Numbered from the stretch's first letter, positions 53,022-61,690 are shown. The stretch: DNA of 64,000 nt from Allolucifera butyrica (GCF_900476375.1 NZ_UPPP01000116.1:62001-126000); one strand, 5' to 3'. Numbers and translations: made by a program. The notes: generated from the letters alone by a model not told the origin.

Positions 53022-54176
53022 TTAATCTGAGAGAGTTTCTTTCACTCTAGCATAATAAATCCGAAGAAATTTGTTTAAACCTGCGATTTTTGCTACTTTA
53101 ACTGGCTTTCCTTCAGCTTCTTTTTTCTGCATGAAAGTATAAACAGCGTTGTCGTGAGAAGGCTTGGCTTTCCGTATGCTGTTGATGATTTCAAAACCTG
53201 TTTTACGCAAGGTTGGGCTTCCCCGTTTAGAAATGCTGCGCTTGACAGATAAAAGACCTGACTGATGTGGTGGAGAGTCCAGTCCGGCATAAGCAATAAG
53301 AGCATTCGCACTGTGAAATCGGCAAATATCTCCGACTTCGGCAACGATCCTAACTGCCAAAGTGGGACCGATTCCCGGCATAGCCAATGCAACCGAATAC
53401 CCCGGAAGTACCTGTGCAATGGTTTTCATATCAGACAGAATAACAGTCAAAGTGGTTTCGATTTCCGATAAAACACGTACAGCTTCCTGAATCAACATTT
53501 TGGTGGATTGTAATTGAGAAGAAAGCGTGGTGATTCCTTGTTTTGCTAAAGAATAGAGAACATAAGCTTTCTTTTCGTTGGCATAAAACCCTTTCTTCTT
53601 TGCCCAACAAGTAAAGTCTTTGACAAAACGAGTTTCACTAAAGCGGATAATATTGTCAAAATGCCAATAACGTGAAACAACGGCACAAAGCTTTTCATGA
53701 TTAGAGTGCTCGGGTTGGCTGCGCAGCAAAGGTTTCACACCCGGCATTGTTTTGTCCAGCAGGTTTGTTAAATTAACTTTTGCTTTGATCTTCAGGCTGG
53801 TGTAGTGCAAATACTGTCTGCTTAACAAACGCAGTTCTGCATAAGCTTCGTCTTCAGGAAGATATTCAGTGAGGTGGTACCAATTATCAATCCCATAATT
53901 TGCAATCTTTAAGCTGTCCATCCGGTCTGTTTTACCCTGCCGCAGCGAGATATCGCAATATTTTTTCATGAGCAATGGATTTATGACGCAAACAAAAATA
54001 TCGTTTTGTTGCAGAAAGGTTACGACAGGAAGGTGGTAAATACCTGTCGCTTCCAGAATCACACGCGTTTCCCCATCGGATAGATTATGTATACGCTCAG
54101 TTAGCAAGGCTAAATCCTTTTCGGTGTGGGATACCTCAAAGGGAGCGTGTACCACCTCGCCATATGGTTTCAGCAT
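53022..54176 (-). pseudogene. IS110-family (DEDD) transposase, 5'-truncated
   Basis: 384 aa in one frame. RVILEATGIYHLPVVTFLQQ and YCDISLRQGKTDRMDSLKIA belong to the N-terminal DEDD nuclease domain. LAMPGIGPTLAVRIVAEVG and FHSANALIAYAGLDSPPHQS, then ISKRGSPTLRKTGF, are the C-terminal transposase_20 domain with the catalytic Ser region. It begins at LKPYGEVVHAPFEVS, so the usual first 15-20 residues with the GIDVSK motif and the first catalytic Asp are missing. The RAYT element starts 24 bases from this point and probably removed them. As it stands it should be inactive. Confidence 0.8.
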
Positions 54177-54200
54177 GTAGGTCTTAGAGTAGGTCTTAGA

Positions 54201-55182
54201 GGGTCAGGCTTGAGTTATTATAATGATTGACTTATTAAAAACGATTTGTTAAGCTGAAAATAAAGTAAAAGTAGCGGGTGAAAGAAAAACATGGCCAGAA
54301 AACCAAGAGTACATTATGAAGGGGCAGTGTATCATGTAATAGCTAGGGGAAATAACAGAGCAAGTGTATTTGGAACAGATGAAGAAAAACAAAAATATCT
54401 AGAGATTATTTCAGACTACAAAGAACGATATGGATTTCAGTTATATGCTTATGTCGTGATGGATAATCATGTGCACTTGCTGTTGCAGGTTGGAAGAATT
54501 CCATTAGCCAAAATAATGCAAGGGGTTCAGCAAAGATATACGCAATACTATAATTGGCAGCAGAAACATAGTGGACATGTATTTGAACAGCGTTATAAGG
54601 CATTTTTATGTGAGGAAGAAAGCTATTTAATAACTCTTATATGCTACATTCATCAAAACCCAGTTAGAGCAAATATACAGGGAGGGATTGACTATAGATG
54701 GAGTAGCCACCATTCCTATGTTAAAAAAGCGAATGGATTAGTAAATGTAGATTTTATATTACGGACGCTGAGTTCTAATGTAGAAAAGGCAATTGAGCAT
54801 TACCTTGATTTAGTGGGGCGTACTATTGATAAACCGGAACATAAACGAGAAAGTGAACAAGAGAAAAAAGATGAAATAATTAACCAAAAAGAAGAAGATA
54901 AGAAAATACAGCCGGAGTTAACCTGGAAACAATTAGTATGGAAGATAGTTAGAGAGGAACAGGTAAGTCAAGAACAACTGGTAGGGAAGTGTCGAATACG
55001 GCAAGTGGTAGCAGCTAGAAAACGGTTAATTTATGAGGCGATAGAGAGAAATCTAATGACTAGGAGGGAAATCGCAAAACTTTTTCAAATTGATCCAGCC
55101 AATATAACAAGAATTTGCCAACAATTGATGGGCGGTCAAAATGAGAAATAAGTCAATTTTAATATAATTCAAGCCTGACCCC
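54201..55182 (+). mobile_element. RAYT element bounded by REP-like inverted repeats
   Basis: GGGTCAGGCTTGA at 54201 and TCAAGCCTGACCCC ending at 55182 form inverted ends. Similarity continues inward to TTGACTT and AAGTCAA (33 bases each side, with mismatches). Between them is a single Y1-type transposase gene. This sequence motif is widespread as an end of REP-associated transposases. Confidence 0.8.
54291..55151 (+). CDS. REP-associated tyrosine transposase (Y1, IS200-like) with DnaA-type HTH tail
   Basis: 286 aa. It opens ARKPRVHYEGAVYHVIARGN. VVMDNHVHLLLQ holds the HUH His pair, and FEQRYKAFLCEEESYLITL with ICYIHQNPVRANI holds the helix carrying the catalytic Tyr. After a Lys/Glu linker (about 185-205) the C-terminus (VVAARKRLIYEAIERNLMTR, then IAKLFQIDPANITRICQQL) resembles the DNA-binding helices of DnaA domain IV. 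Single-strand transposases of this class act on REP hairpins. The gene is intact. Confidence 0.9.
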   Translation: MARKPRVHYEGAVYHVIARGNNRASVFGTDEEKQKYLEIISDYKERYGFQLYAYVVMDNHVHLLLQVGRIPLAKIMQGVQQRYTQYYNWQQKHSGHVFEQRYKAFLCEEESYLITLICYIHQNPVRANIQGGIDYRWSSHHSYVKKANGLVNVDFILRTLSSNVEKAIEHYLDLVGRTIDKPEHKRESEQEKKDEIINQKEEDKKIQPELTWKQLVWKIVREEQVSQEQLVGKCRIRQVVAARKRLIYEAIERNLMTRREIAKLFQIDPANITRICQQLMGGQNEK

Positions 55183-55217
55183 GCGAGCTGAGAATCAATG
55201 TATAAAATAGGGTATAG

Positions 55218-55251
55218 AAATAGCCCGTTCCGTAAATGGAACGGGCTATTT
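55218..55251. terminator. Bidirectional terminator
   Basis: AAATAGCCCGTTCC and GGAACGGGCTATTT pair perfectly over 14 bases around a 6-base loop. It serves the metallo-hydrolase gene on the minus strand and the RAYT side on the plus strand. Confidence 0.75.
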
Positions 55252-55280
55252 AATTAAGGGATAGACTAAGTGTAAAATAA

Positions 55281-56069
55281 TCAAAATTGATAGACTTCGC
55301 CGTCTGCTGGAATCAAAATTTTATCGATGATGCCTTTTTCCGTGAGCTTTTCACGCAATGTTTCGCGCGTAAGTGTTGCGTGGCTGACAGTATCCATATG
55401 GCTGGCGATGATAGTGGCATTCGGGCAGGTCTTGTAGACTTCATAGACATCATTGTCATCCATGATCAGGCGACCAAAATCAAGGAGTTCTGCTGCGCAG
55501 GCATTCAGGATGATGATGTCAGGCTGGTAGGTTTCAAGTGTTGTCTTGACTTCCGGATACCAGATTGTATCGCCGGCAACATAAATCGTTTTTTCCTGCT
55601 CATGTTGTAGAATAAAGCCGCTGGCTGGTCCGCAAGGTTTGATTACCCCATGGCGGGCCGGGGTCTTTATCAGTCGGATATTTTCTTCTAAAGCTAGACC
55701 GGTTTCTTGCATCAGGTCTACTTTTGTAAATCCTGAGCGCTTCATAAATTTAGCATCATCAGCGTTTTGCACCAGAACCGGAGTAGCTTTGTGCAGAGGT
55801 TTTCCTCCGGTTGCGGCATTGGCATCCATATCGATGTGATCGGGATGTACATGGGTTACGATATAAGTATCAATGTTGGTGAGAATTTCTTGAATGGATT
55901 TTGGCAATTCACACATAGGCATTTTGATATCTTTTTTAGTCGTATCGGTGATGGAATATCCACGAATTGGTCCCATGGCATCTTTTGGCATAAGCCATGG
56001 ATCTACCAAGAAGTTTTTTCCGGCATATTCGATGCGGATTGTTGCGTTACGGATTTGTTCAATTTTCAT
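55281..56069 (-). CDS. Metallo-beta-lactamase-fold hydrolase (UlaG-like)
   Basis: 262 aa. THVHPDHIDMD is the HxHxDH metal motif; the later ARHGVI, VAGDTIW and SHMDTVSH blocks supply further metal ligands. NATIRIEYAGKNFLVDPWLM is the typical start of the L-ascorbate-6-phosphate lactonase-like group. The start at 56069 is supported by AAAGGAG 8 bases upstream; a longer reading (to 56156) runs across the promoter. The substrate is unknown. It is transcribed divergently from a TetR regulator, which probably controls it. Confidence 0.85.
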   Translation of the reverse strand: MKIEQIRNATIRIEYAGKNFLVDPWLMPKDAMGPIRGYSITDTTKKDIKMPMCELPKSIQEILTNIDTYIVTHVHPDHIDMDANAATGGKPLHKATPVLVQNADDAKFMKRSGFTKVDLMQETGLALEENIRLIKTPARHGVIKPCGPASGFILQHEQEKTIYVAGDTIWYPEVKTTLETYQPDIIILNACAAELLDFGRLIMDDNDVYEVYKTCPNATIIASHMDTVSHATLTRETLREKLTEKGIIDKILIPADGEVYQF

Positions 56070-56118
56070 TTCGGCAATCTCCTTTGCTTTTTTTGATGAT
56101 AAACATAATGAATTTTTA

Positions 56119-56147
56119 TTGACACTTTGTATGAGACTTATTATACT
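56119..56147 (+). promoter_or_regulatory. Promoter of the tetR-type gene with flanking operator-like repeats
   Basis: TTGACA (56119-56124), 17-base spacer, TATACT (56142-56147). On the other strand TATAAT (56145-56140) can serve the divergent hydrolase gene, so the two promoters overlap. TTGACACTTT (56119-56128) is repeated inverted as AAAGTGTCAA (56211-56220). A second inverted pair, CTTTTAAAAT/ATTTTAAAAG, lies between them. These are candidate binding sites for the TetR protein. Confidence 0.7.
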
Positions 56148-56245
56148 GATGAGCAAGAAAAAGTGAAACTACAGCTTTTAAAATCCTGCATGTTTCCTAA
56201 CAGAATTTTAAAAGTGTCAAGAACTTTGATGGAGGAGTAAGGAAA

Positions 56246-56866
56246 ATGGAAAGAAAAACAGTGCGTAAAACAGATCGTCGCACGTTATATACGAAAATGG
56301 TCATTAAGGATGCTTTGCTGGAGCTTATGAAGGAACGCGGCTTTGAGCAGCTTACGGTTACTGCGGTCTGTGAAGAGGCTGAGGTGACAAGAGCAACCTT
56401 TTACTTGCATTTTGATAGTTTAACGGCTGTTTTGGACGAAATCTTGGTGGAAGCACTAAAAATGGCGGAAAATAGTTCGGCGAATCCGAATGAGGATATG
56501 CTTCAGATGCTTCATTTAATTACAAATGGGGAGCGTGATCCGGAAAAGCTGCAAAAGCATGATACATTGCTGCCGGTATGCCAGCGGGTAGCAGATTTGC
56601 CGAAATATCGCGTCTTGTTTTTGGATGAAAGCTTGTCAAGCTATATTATTAAAAAGATGTTTCAGGCGGAAAAAGAAAAGATGATTCCACTTTTGATGCA
56701 ATATTGCAATCTGCCGAAAAAAGAGGCGGAGATGCTGTTTTTCTTTGTAATGTATGGCTCCTTCAGCATTAATAAAATGCTCGGGTGGAAAAAAGACCGA
56801 AACTGGTATGAGATTCAAGGCACACTGATTCGCTTTATTCTGGGTGGAATGGATGCGTTGCGATGA
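56246..56866 (+). CDS. TetR/AcrR-family transcriptional regulator
   Basis: 206 aa. The N-terminal helix-turn-helix is MVIKDALLELMKERGFEQLT, then TAVCEEAEVTRATFYLHFDS. The all-helical C-terminal ligand domain contains CQRVADLPKYRVLFLDESLS and MLFFFVMYGSFSINKMLGW. It probably represses itself and the divergent metallo-hydrolase. The ligand is unknown. GGAGGAGTAAGG precedes the ATG. Confidence 0.9.
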   Translation: MERKTVRKTDRRTLYTKMVIKDALLELMKERGFEQLTVTAVCEEAEVTRATFYLHFDSLTAVLDEILVEALKMAENSSANPNEDMLQMLHLITNGERDPEKLQKHDTLLPVCQRVADLPKYRVLFLDESLSSYIIKKMFQAEKEKMIPLLMQYCNLPKKEAEMLFFFVMYGSFSINKMLGWKKDRNWYEIQGTLIRFILGGMDALR

Positions 56867-56884
56867 TGAAGTGTCAAGGGGGCG

Positions 56885-56945
56885 GGGGTTGTCGATAACT
56901 AAGATGTTGCGGGGTAAGATTTCTTCAAACCCTCGGGATAAAAAT
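56885..56945 (+). repeat. About 60-bp repeat, copy 1 (other copy 62317-62376)
   Basis: Contains GGGTTGTCGA, AAGATGTTGCGGGG and AAACCCTCGGGATAAAAA, conserved in order and spacing with the copy at 62317. No coding frame is shared. GGGTT and AACCC could close a hairpin. Confidence 0.65.
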
Positions 56946-56953
56946 ACATGAGG

Positions 56954-56994
56954 ACGGTGTTATGTCTTGAATGCGGGACATAACACCGTTTTTT
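56954..56994 (+). terminator. Intrinsic terminator of the tetR-type gene
   Basis: ACGGTGTTATGTC and GACATAACACCGT pair perfectly over 13 bases, followed by six T. The bases between here and 57073 show no gene. Confidence 0.85.
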
Positions 56995-57073
56995 CAGTTT
57001 GAACATCATGCTGCATTAGGCGGCATGCGGATTTTTTTGCCAGTTTACCCGTTAATTTTGTAAGCTGGAATGA

Positions 57074-57146
57074 ATGTATATAAGTGAAAGCCGATATACA
57101 GGAAACACACATAATTAAGACGAGTTCCTTAGATGTATTGGTTTAA
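57074..57146 (+). promoter_or_regulatory. Structured leader, copy 2
   Basis: AATGTATATAAGTGAAAGCC block. AAGCCGATA (57088-57096) pairs at all nine positions with TATTGGTTT (57136-57144). AGGAA (57100-57104) pairs with TTCCT (57125-57129). It lies 30 bases before the ATG of the second fibre-like gene, with AGGAGG between. Confidence 0.65.
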
Positions 57147-57175
57147 AAAATTTTAATATTTTAGGAGGAATTTAC

Positions 57176-58225
57176 ATGTCTTACAATGCTAATTTACCAT
57201 CAGATTTACCATCGGATTATTCAGCAGAAATCAGGGAGAATTTTAGGGCATTAAAAGAAGACCAAATTGTTGCTGCTGCTAGTGCTGTTACTGCGGATTC
57301 GGCTACGACGGCTGCAAGCTGCACCGGTAATTCGGCAACGGCGTCTAAGTTAGCAACGGCAAGGACGATTCGTTTAACCGGTGATGTCACGGGGAGTGGC
57401 ATCTTTGACGGTTCCGGCGACCTTGCCATAGCAACTACCGGAGTAGAGGCCGCTAAGTTGACCAATGCAAGAACAATAGTGTTGACCGGCGCGGTAACCG
57501 GCAGTGGATCTTTCGATGGCAGCGGGGATTTGTCTATTACGACCAGTGCCGGAACCGTAGTGCATGGAAAGCAAATGCTTACATCTAGTGGTACTTTTAC
57601 GGTGCCGGCCGGTGTAACCACTATTTACGTTTCCGCAATTAGCGGCGGCGGCGGCGGTGGCGGCGGATGTTTTGCAGGATCTACGACTACACAAGGCGCA
57701 GGCGGCGGTGGCGGTGGAGCTGGACAGTTTATACTATACACGCCTAAGACGGTTATTGCGGGGGAAAACCTGACTATTACTATTGGTTCAGGCGGCGCGG
57801 GAGGGGCAAGTGCTTCAACCGTTGGTTCAGGAGGAAGCGATGGTAGTAGTGGCGGAAATACAGTTATTAGTGCTAATTCATCTGGGTGGACAATCACCTT
57901 AAGCAGTACAAATGGTGGTGGCGGAGCTTATTTATCTAATGGAGCTTTGTGGGGAGGTATCGGCGTAGGTGGTGGCGGTAGTGGCTGGTCAATTAATGAT
58001 TTTAATAATGTAGCCACCGGTACTGGCAACTCAGTAGCTTATGGCGGCAAAGGGGCCGATAGTCCTTTTGGTGTAGGTGGAAGTGGCTCTGTAGGAAAAT
58101 GTGTAAACAAAAGTGGAACTTCAGCATCGGCAGGTAACGGATATGGCGCCGGCGGTGGCGGCGCTTCTTGTAGTAGTAGTAGCGGTGGTTCAGGAGCTCT
58201 TGGTATGATTCTAGTTGAATGGTAA
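57176..58225 (+). CDS. Phage-tail-fibre-like, glycine-rich protein, paralogue 2
   Basis: 349 aa. The N-terminus MSYNANLPSDLPSDYSAEIR, then ENFRALKEDQIVAAASAVTA, matches the 31883 gene closely. There are three shaft repeats (KLATARTIRLTGDVTGSG type) instead of about five, then the C-terminal glycine-rich tip from GKQMLTSSGTFTVPAGVTTI to the end GALGMILVEW. The tips of the two proteins differ strongly while their adaptors are nearly constant, as in receptor-binding proteins. Both genes share the leader and hairpin terminator. No phage genes flank it. Confidence 0.75.
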   Translation: MSYNANLPSDLPSDYSAEIRENFRALKEDQIVAAASAVTADSATTAASCTGNSATASKLATARTIRLTGDVTGSGIFDGSGDLAIATTGVEAAKLTNARTIVLTGAVTGSGSFDGSGDLSITTSAGTVVHGKQMLTSSGTFTVPAGVTTIYVSAISGGGGGGGGCFAGSTTTQGAGGGGGGAGQFILYTPKTVIAGENLTITIGSGGAGGASASTVGSGGSDGSSGGNTVISANSSGWTITLSSTNGGGGAYLSNGALWGGIGVGGGGSGWSINDFNNVATGTGNSVAYGGKGADSPFGVGGSGSVGKCVNKSGTSASAGNGYGAGGGGASCSSSSGGSGALGMILVEW

Positions 58226-58252
58226 TTTAGTATCATTACGTATTTTTATCCG

Positions 58253-58281
58253 ACCCGGTGGCTTCGACTGCCGGGTTTTTT
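58253..58281 (+). terminator. Intrinsic terminator of the second fibre-like gene
   Basis: ACCCGG and CCGGGT around a 12-base loop, followed by six T. Same hairpin family as 33220-33247. Confidence 0.8.
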
Positions 58282-58304
58282 GTATAAGAAAAGCGGAAGA
58301 ATTC

Positions 58305-58694
58305 TTAACGCCTGAATTCTTCCGCTTTATTTTTCGGTTTTCTGTCTCCGAACACGATGGCGAGTGTCGCTTTCAGCTTGGTTTTATCCTGTTCGGACAA
58401 GGGGACGCCATCAAAGACTACATCCGATTGCTCGAGGGTTTTCTTTAAATCTTTGGGCCTTTTTTCTTTAAGTTCAGTGGCCCCAGTAGTTTTGCCACCC
58501 AATAGGTGGTCTACAGTTACGCCGTAAATTAAGGCAAGTTTATTTAAGGTTTCAGTATCTGGGTCTCGATTGCCCCGTTCGTAGTTGGACAACGCCTGAC
58601 TCGTGATACCTACTAAGGGAGCAACATCAACTTGTTTAAGTTTTTTAGCTTCTCGTGCTTCGCGTAATCGCTGACCCAGCAGCTTCTCACATCC
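58305..58694 (-). pseudogene. XRE-family regulator, start lost and 3' end frameshifted (copy D)
   Basis: The minus strand reads LGQRLREAREAKKLKQVDVA, PLVGITSQALSNYERGNRDP and DTETLNKLALIYGVTVDHLL, a complete XRE helix-turn-helix, then a linker and LSEQDKTKLKATLAIVFGD. No start codon exists ahead of LGQRL: the frame meets a stop at 58697, where the sequence changes into the tail of a DUF218 gene. One A is missing near the end compared with the sister tails, so the protein runs 8 residues into the terminator hairpin (58290-58328). Starting at the internal ATG 58592 would give a fragment without most of the DNA-binding domain. Confidence 0.7.
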
Positions 58695-58700
58695 CTATAG

Positions 58701-58778
58701 TTCGTCCGCCGACGCTATGGATAAGATGAGTCTGGCATTAAAGGAATACTTCGACTTTTTGGCAATCAGTGGTACTAA
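58701..58778 (+). pseudogene. 3' scrap of a third DUF218 gene
   Basis: Matches the last 26 codons of the genes ending at 22401 and 37359: GCCGACGC, GGATAAGAT, AGTCTGGCAT, AAGGAATA, GGTACTAA in the same order and spacing. One base is lost before the end. It is joined directly to the broken start of the XRE gene. Confidence 0.8.
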
Positions 58779-58813
58779 TAAGGCAGAGTGAGTAGACAGG
58801 TCTATATTACTTT

Positions 58814-60223
58814 CTACTTCCATGATTTGTTACGCGATTTTGTTTTCGGGGTAAAGTATCCCGTCTTGGGTTGCTTTCTTTGGTGGCCGCCGGAGGAGCG
58901 AACTCTCAGCGGCGTCGCGGCTAAAAGTTTTACCGGCGTGGTATCAGGTTCTTTTGTCATTAGTTTTAATGCCGCCGATAGTAATGAGACGGAATCGACA
59001 CTTGCGAGGAGTTCTTTGGCCCGGCCCTTGTACTGGTCAAGGTTTCCTGCCTGAACCTGGTGCAGCAATTTTTCGACTGCCAGGCGCTGCTGGCCTTCGA
59101 CCGCCTCGGTTGCGGTGGGAATGGGTATGCGGTCAATTTTACGCTTGGTGGTTTGTTCGATATAGCGCAGATGGCTTAGTTCCCGTGGCGAAACCAGTGT
59201 AAGGGCCAGGCCGGCTTGGCCGGCGCGGCCGGTACGGCCGATGCGGTGAACATAACTGTCGGGATCTTGCGGGATATCAAAGTTGTATATATGGGATACG
59301 CCTGTGACGTCCAGCCCGCGGGCGGCAACTTCGGTAGCCACTAGTATGTCAATAATTCCTTTTCTGAACTGGCGCAGTACTATTTCCCGCCTCCCTTGAG
59401 TCAGATCGCCGTGGATGCCGTCAGCTAAATAGCCGCGCTTTTTTAATGCCTCGGCCAGTTCGTCAACCCTGCGCTTGGTGCGCCCGAATACAATGGAAAG
59501 TTCGGGCGCCTGCATATCCAGAAGACGGCAGAGTACGTCAAACTTTTGATTGTCCTGGATTTCAATGTATTGTTGCTCAATCAACGGGACGGTTAGCTCC
59601 TTGGCTTTGATTTGAATTAAGGCCGGGTTTTTCAGAAACCGCCGGGCCAGGTTTTGAATCGGTCTCGGCATAGTGGCCGAGAAGAGGATTGTTTGCCGCT
59701 CGTCGGGGGTTGCCCCGAGTATTTTTTCGATGTCGTCAATAAACCCCATATTAAGCATTTCATCTGCTTCATCAAGAATTACGGTGCGGATATCACCAAG
59801 CCTGATTGTTCGCCGCTCCATATGGTCCATCAGGCGGCCGGGGGTTGCTACAATAATTTGCGGCCGCCTTTTTAGGGATTTGATTTGTCTCAGGATGTCC
59901 TGACCGCCATATACCGGTAAGGCGTGGGCTTCGGTAAACTGCCCGATTCTGTTGAGCTCCTCCGCAACCTGTATAGCAAGTTCGCGTGTAGGGGTTAATA
60001 CGACCGCTTGCACAGCTTCCGGTCCATGGATTATCTTTTCGAACAAAGGAATACCGAAGGCTGCGGTTTTACCGGTGCCGGTCTGAGCCTGCCCGATTAA
60101 ATCGCGGCCGGCGGTGAGAACAGGGATGGCCTGTTCCTGTATGGGGGTGGGTTCCTCGAATCCCATCTCGTTTAAAGCCCTAATGATTTTATCGCTTATT
60201 CCTAACGTTTTGAATGTATTCAA
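58814..60223 (-). CDS. DEAD-box ATP-dependent RNA helicase (DeaD/CshA-like)
   Basis: 469 aa with every motif in order: Q motif PTPIQEQAIP, I AQTGTGKT, Ia PTRELAIQ, Ib TPGR, II DEAD, III SAT, IV IVFGRT, V ATEVAARGLDV, VI HRIGRTGR. A shorter C-terminal extension than in CshA ends in a basic tail (KTKSRNKSWK). It unwinds structured RNA in ribosome assembly or mRNA decay and is often cold-induced. The start is TTG 60223 with AAGGAGG upstream. The 220 bases ahead of it show no further gene. Confidence 0.95.
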   Translation of the reverse strand: MNTFKTLGISDKIIRALNEMGFEEPTPIQEQAIPVLTAGRDLIGQAQTGTGKTAAFGIPLFEKIIHGPEAVQAVVLTPTRELAIQVAEELNRIGQFTEAHALPVYGGQDILRQIKSLKRRPQIIVATPGRLMDHMERRTIRLGDIRTVILDEADEMLNMGFIDDIEKILGATPDERQTILFSATMPRPIQNLARRFLKNPALIQIKAKELTVPLIEQQYIEIQDNQKFDVLCRLLDMQAPELSIVFGRTKRRVDELAEALKKRGYLADGIHGDLTQGRREIVLRQFRKGIIDILVATEVAARGLDVTGVSHIYNFDIPQDPDSYVHRIGRTGRAGQAGLALTLVSPRELSHLRYIEQTTKRKIDRIPIPTATEAVEGQQRLAVEKLLHQVQAGNLDQYKGRAKELLASVDSVSLLSAALKLMTKEPDTTPVKLLAATPLRVRSSGGHQRKQPKTGYFTPKTKSRNKSWK

Positions 60224-60446
60224 CTCTTTTTACCTCCTTGTGATAACCCGGGTGTCAATAGTGTTGCCATCGGCAAGACAGGGTATGTAGCTTTTGGCCA
60301 GGGCTTTTTGTGAGTCAGTTTACAAGGAAAAGCAGTCGTACTGTAAAAATAGTCCAGGTAAGAAATGATGAGAATGAAGAAAACGGGGAAAACTACTATT
60401 GTTTTCTCAACCCAGTGAGCGCCGGCCGGGAAGGAGATAAAGTTAT

Positions 60447-60626
60447 ATGCGGATAGAGACAGAATTGAAGACGTATACCCTCGCGCCTGAAGAAATTGAA
60501 GCATTATTGCTAACCGATTTCGGCGATAAAATCCAGCCGGTCGACGGCGCAAAATTATCAAAGCTGAAACAGCAGCAGACTACTGCGGCAGCGTACAAAA
60601 CGAGATTTTCCAAACCCCAAACCTAA
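60447..60626 (+). CDS. Small protein of unknown function
   Basis: 59 aa with AAGGAG 10 bases before ATG 60447. It starts MRIETELKTYTLAPEEIEAL, then LLTDFGDKIQPV, a polar Lys/Gln stretch and a basic end (YKTRFSKPQT). No domain or membrane segment is recognised. Good ribosome site, sensible composition and a terminator directly behind it argue that it is real. Confidence 0.55.
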   Translation: MRIETELKTYTLAPEEIEALLLTDFGDKIQPVDGAKLSKLKQQQTTAAAYKTRFSKPQT

Positions 60627-60666
60627 TTTAAAATAACGAGTTCGATATGCCACGTCCGCTCCCTTC

Positions 60667-60694
60667 ATATCACCTTTCGGGGTGGTATTTTTTT
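60667..60694 (+). terminator. Intrinsic terminator
   Basis: ATATCACC and GGTGGTAT (one wobble) with a short loop, then seven T. The AT-rich stretch from 60695 to 60959 before rpoZ shows no gene; it should hold the rpoZ promoter, but no box pair stands out. Confidence 0.65.
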
Positions 60695-60959
60695 GCAAAA
60701 ATAGCAGAATGAAGACAGGTAAGCTTTAAAATTGGAATTGATAAAGACAATAAGGAGACTGAGAATTATTATTTAAGTAAAAATACATTTAAGATTAATA
60801 ATGTTAATATGTTGTAAAGATGTATTTAAAAGAGTAAAATTAATACAGTGATATATTTAAAAAAGTGTAATGAGAGGAGAGCCCGGTTCCAGAGAACATA
60901 ACGGCGCATCCGGCATGGTAGATTGGAATTCCAAATAGCTGGCATGGAAGGAGAATTTC

Positions 60960-61166
60960 GTGATTAATCCTACATTAGACGTATTACTAAAAAGAGTCGA
61001 TTGCAAATATACCCTGGCGGTATTTGCTGCGAAACGGGCCCGCGAGATTGTGAAGGGAGATAAATTGTTAATCGAAAGCCAATCGGATAAACCGGTAACG
61101 ATTGCTTTGGAGGAGATTGCTAATGACAAGATTGGTTATCAGCGGACCAAAAACGGCATAAAATAG
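60960..61166 (+). CDS. rpoZ: DNA-directed RNA polymerase omega subunit
   Basis: 68 aa. NPTLDVLLKRVDCKYTLAVF, AAKRAREI and KPVTIALEEIANDKI are the conserved omega blocks that latch the beta' subunit. The start is GTG 60960 with AAGGAGA upstream. Unusually it has no gmk or coaBC next to it in the window; it is followed by regulator debris. It is core machinery, and together with the helicase suggests that this stretch is stable chromosome between mobile remnants. Confidence 0.9.
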   Translation: MINPTLDVLLKRVDCKYTLAVFAAKRAREIVKGDKLLIESQSDKPVTIALEEIANDKIGYQRTKNGIK

Positions 61167-61261
61167 ATGTATGCAGGTACGTGGGGACGGTTCCCTTGTT
61201 TTATATGTAAGCCAAATAAGAAGCGGAAAAATTCCTAAATAACACCAGGAATTCTTCCGCT

Positions 61262-61660
61262 TTATTTTTTCTGTTTTCCGTCTCCGAATACGATGGCAAG
61301 TGTCGCTTTCAGCTTGGTTTTATCCTGTTCGGACAACAAGCTTCGATCAGGATAGACGATAGAACCGATACCTTGTCTATTTTCATTTGGTTGTTCTCTT
61401 TTCTGTTATTCGAGTGATGATTAGTTTGAGGGTCAAAGAGAACCATTATTCATCTCTGGATTGTCCGATCTACCCACCAGATAATCTAGCGATACATTAA
61501 AATAATCGGCCAGAACGATAAGAGAGGATAATGGAGGCGTATCTTTACCGTTTTCCTAATAAGAGATTTGTCGTTGGCTGACTTTCAGCAGTTCAGCCAG
61601 GACCGTTTGACTGATTTTATGTTTATTTCGTAATTCTTTTAGACGTTCGGCAAAAATCAT
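61262..61660 (-). pseudogene. XRE-family regulator with amber stop and broken middle (copy E)
   Basis: From ATG 61660 on the minus strand: IFAERLKELRNKHKISQTVL, AELLKVSQRQISY, then TAG, then ENGKDTPPLSSLIVLADYFN and VSLDYLVGRSDNP, a textbook XRE domain interrupted at one codon (usually Tyr or similar). The first frame ends at 61433. A further stretch in another frame, GIGSIVYPDRSLLSEQDKTK through AIVFGDGKQKK (to 61262), is the usual C-terminal tail, followed by the hairpin 61219-61264. A nonsense codon and at least one frame change make it a pseudogene. Confidence 0.75.
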
Positions 61661-61690
61661 ATAAAATCACACCTTTAACACTTGATTTTC

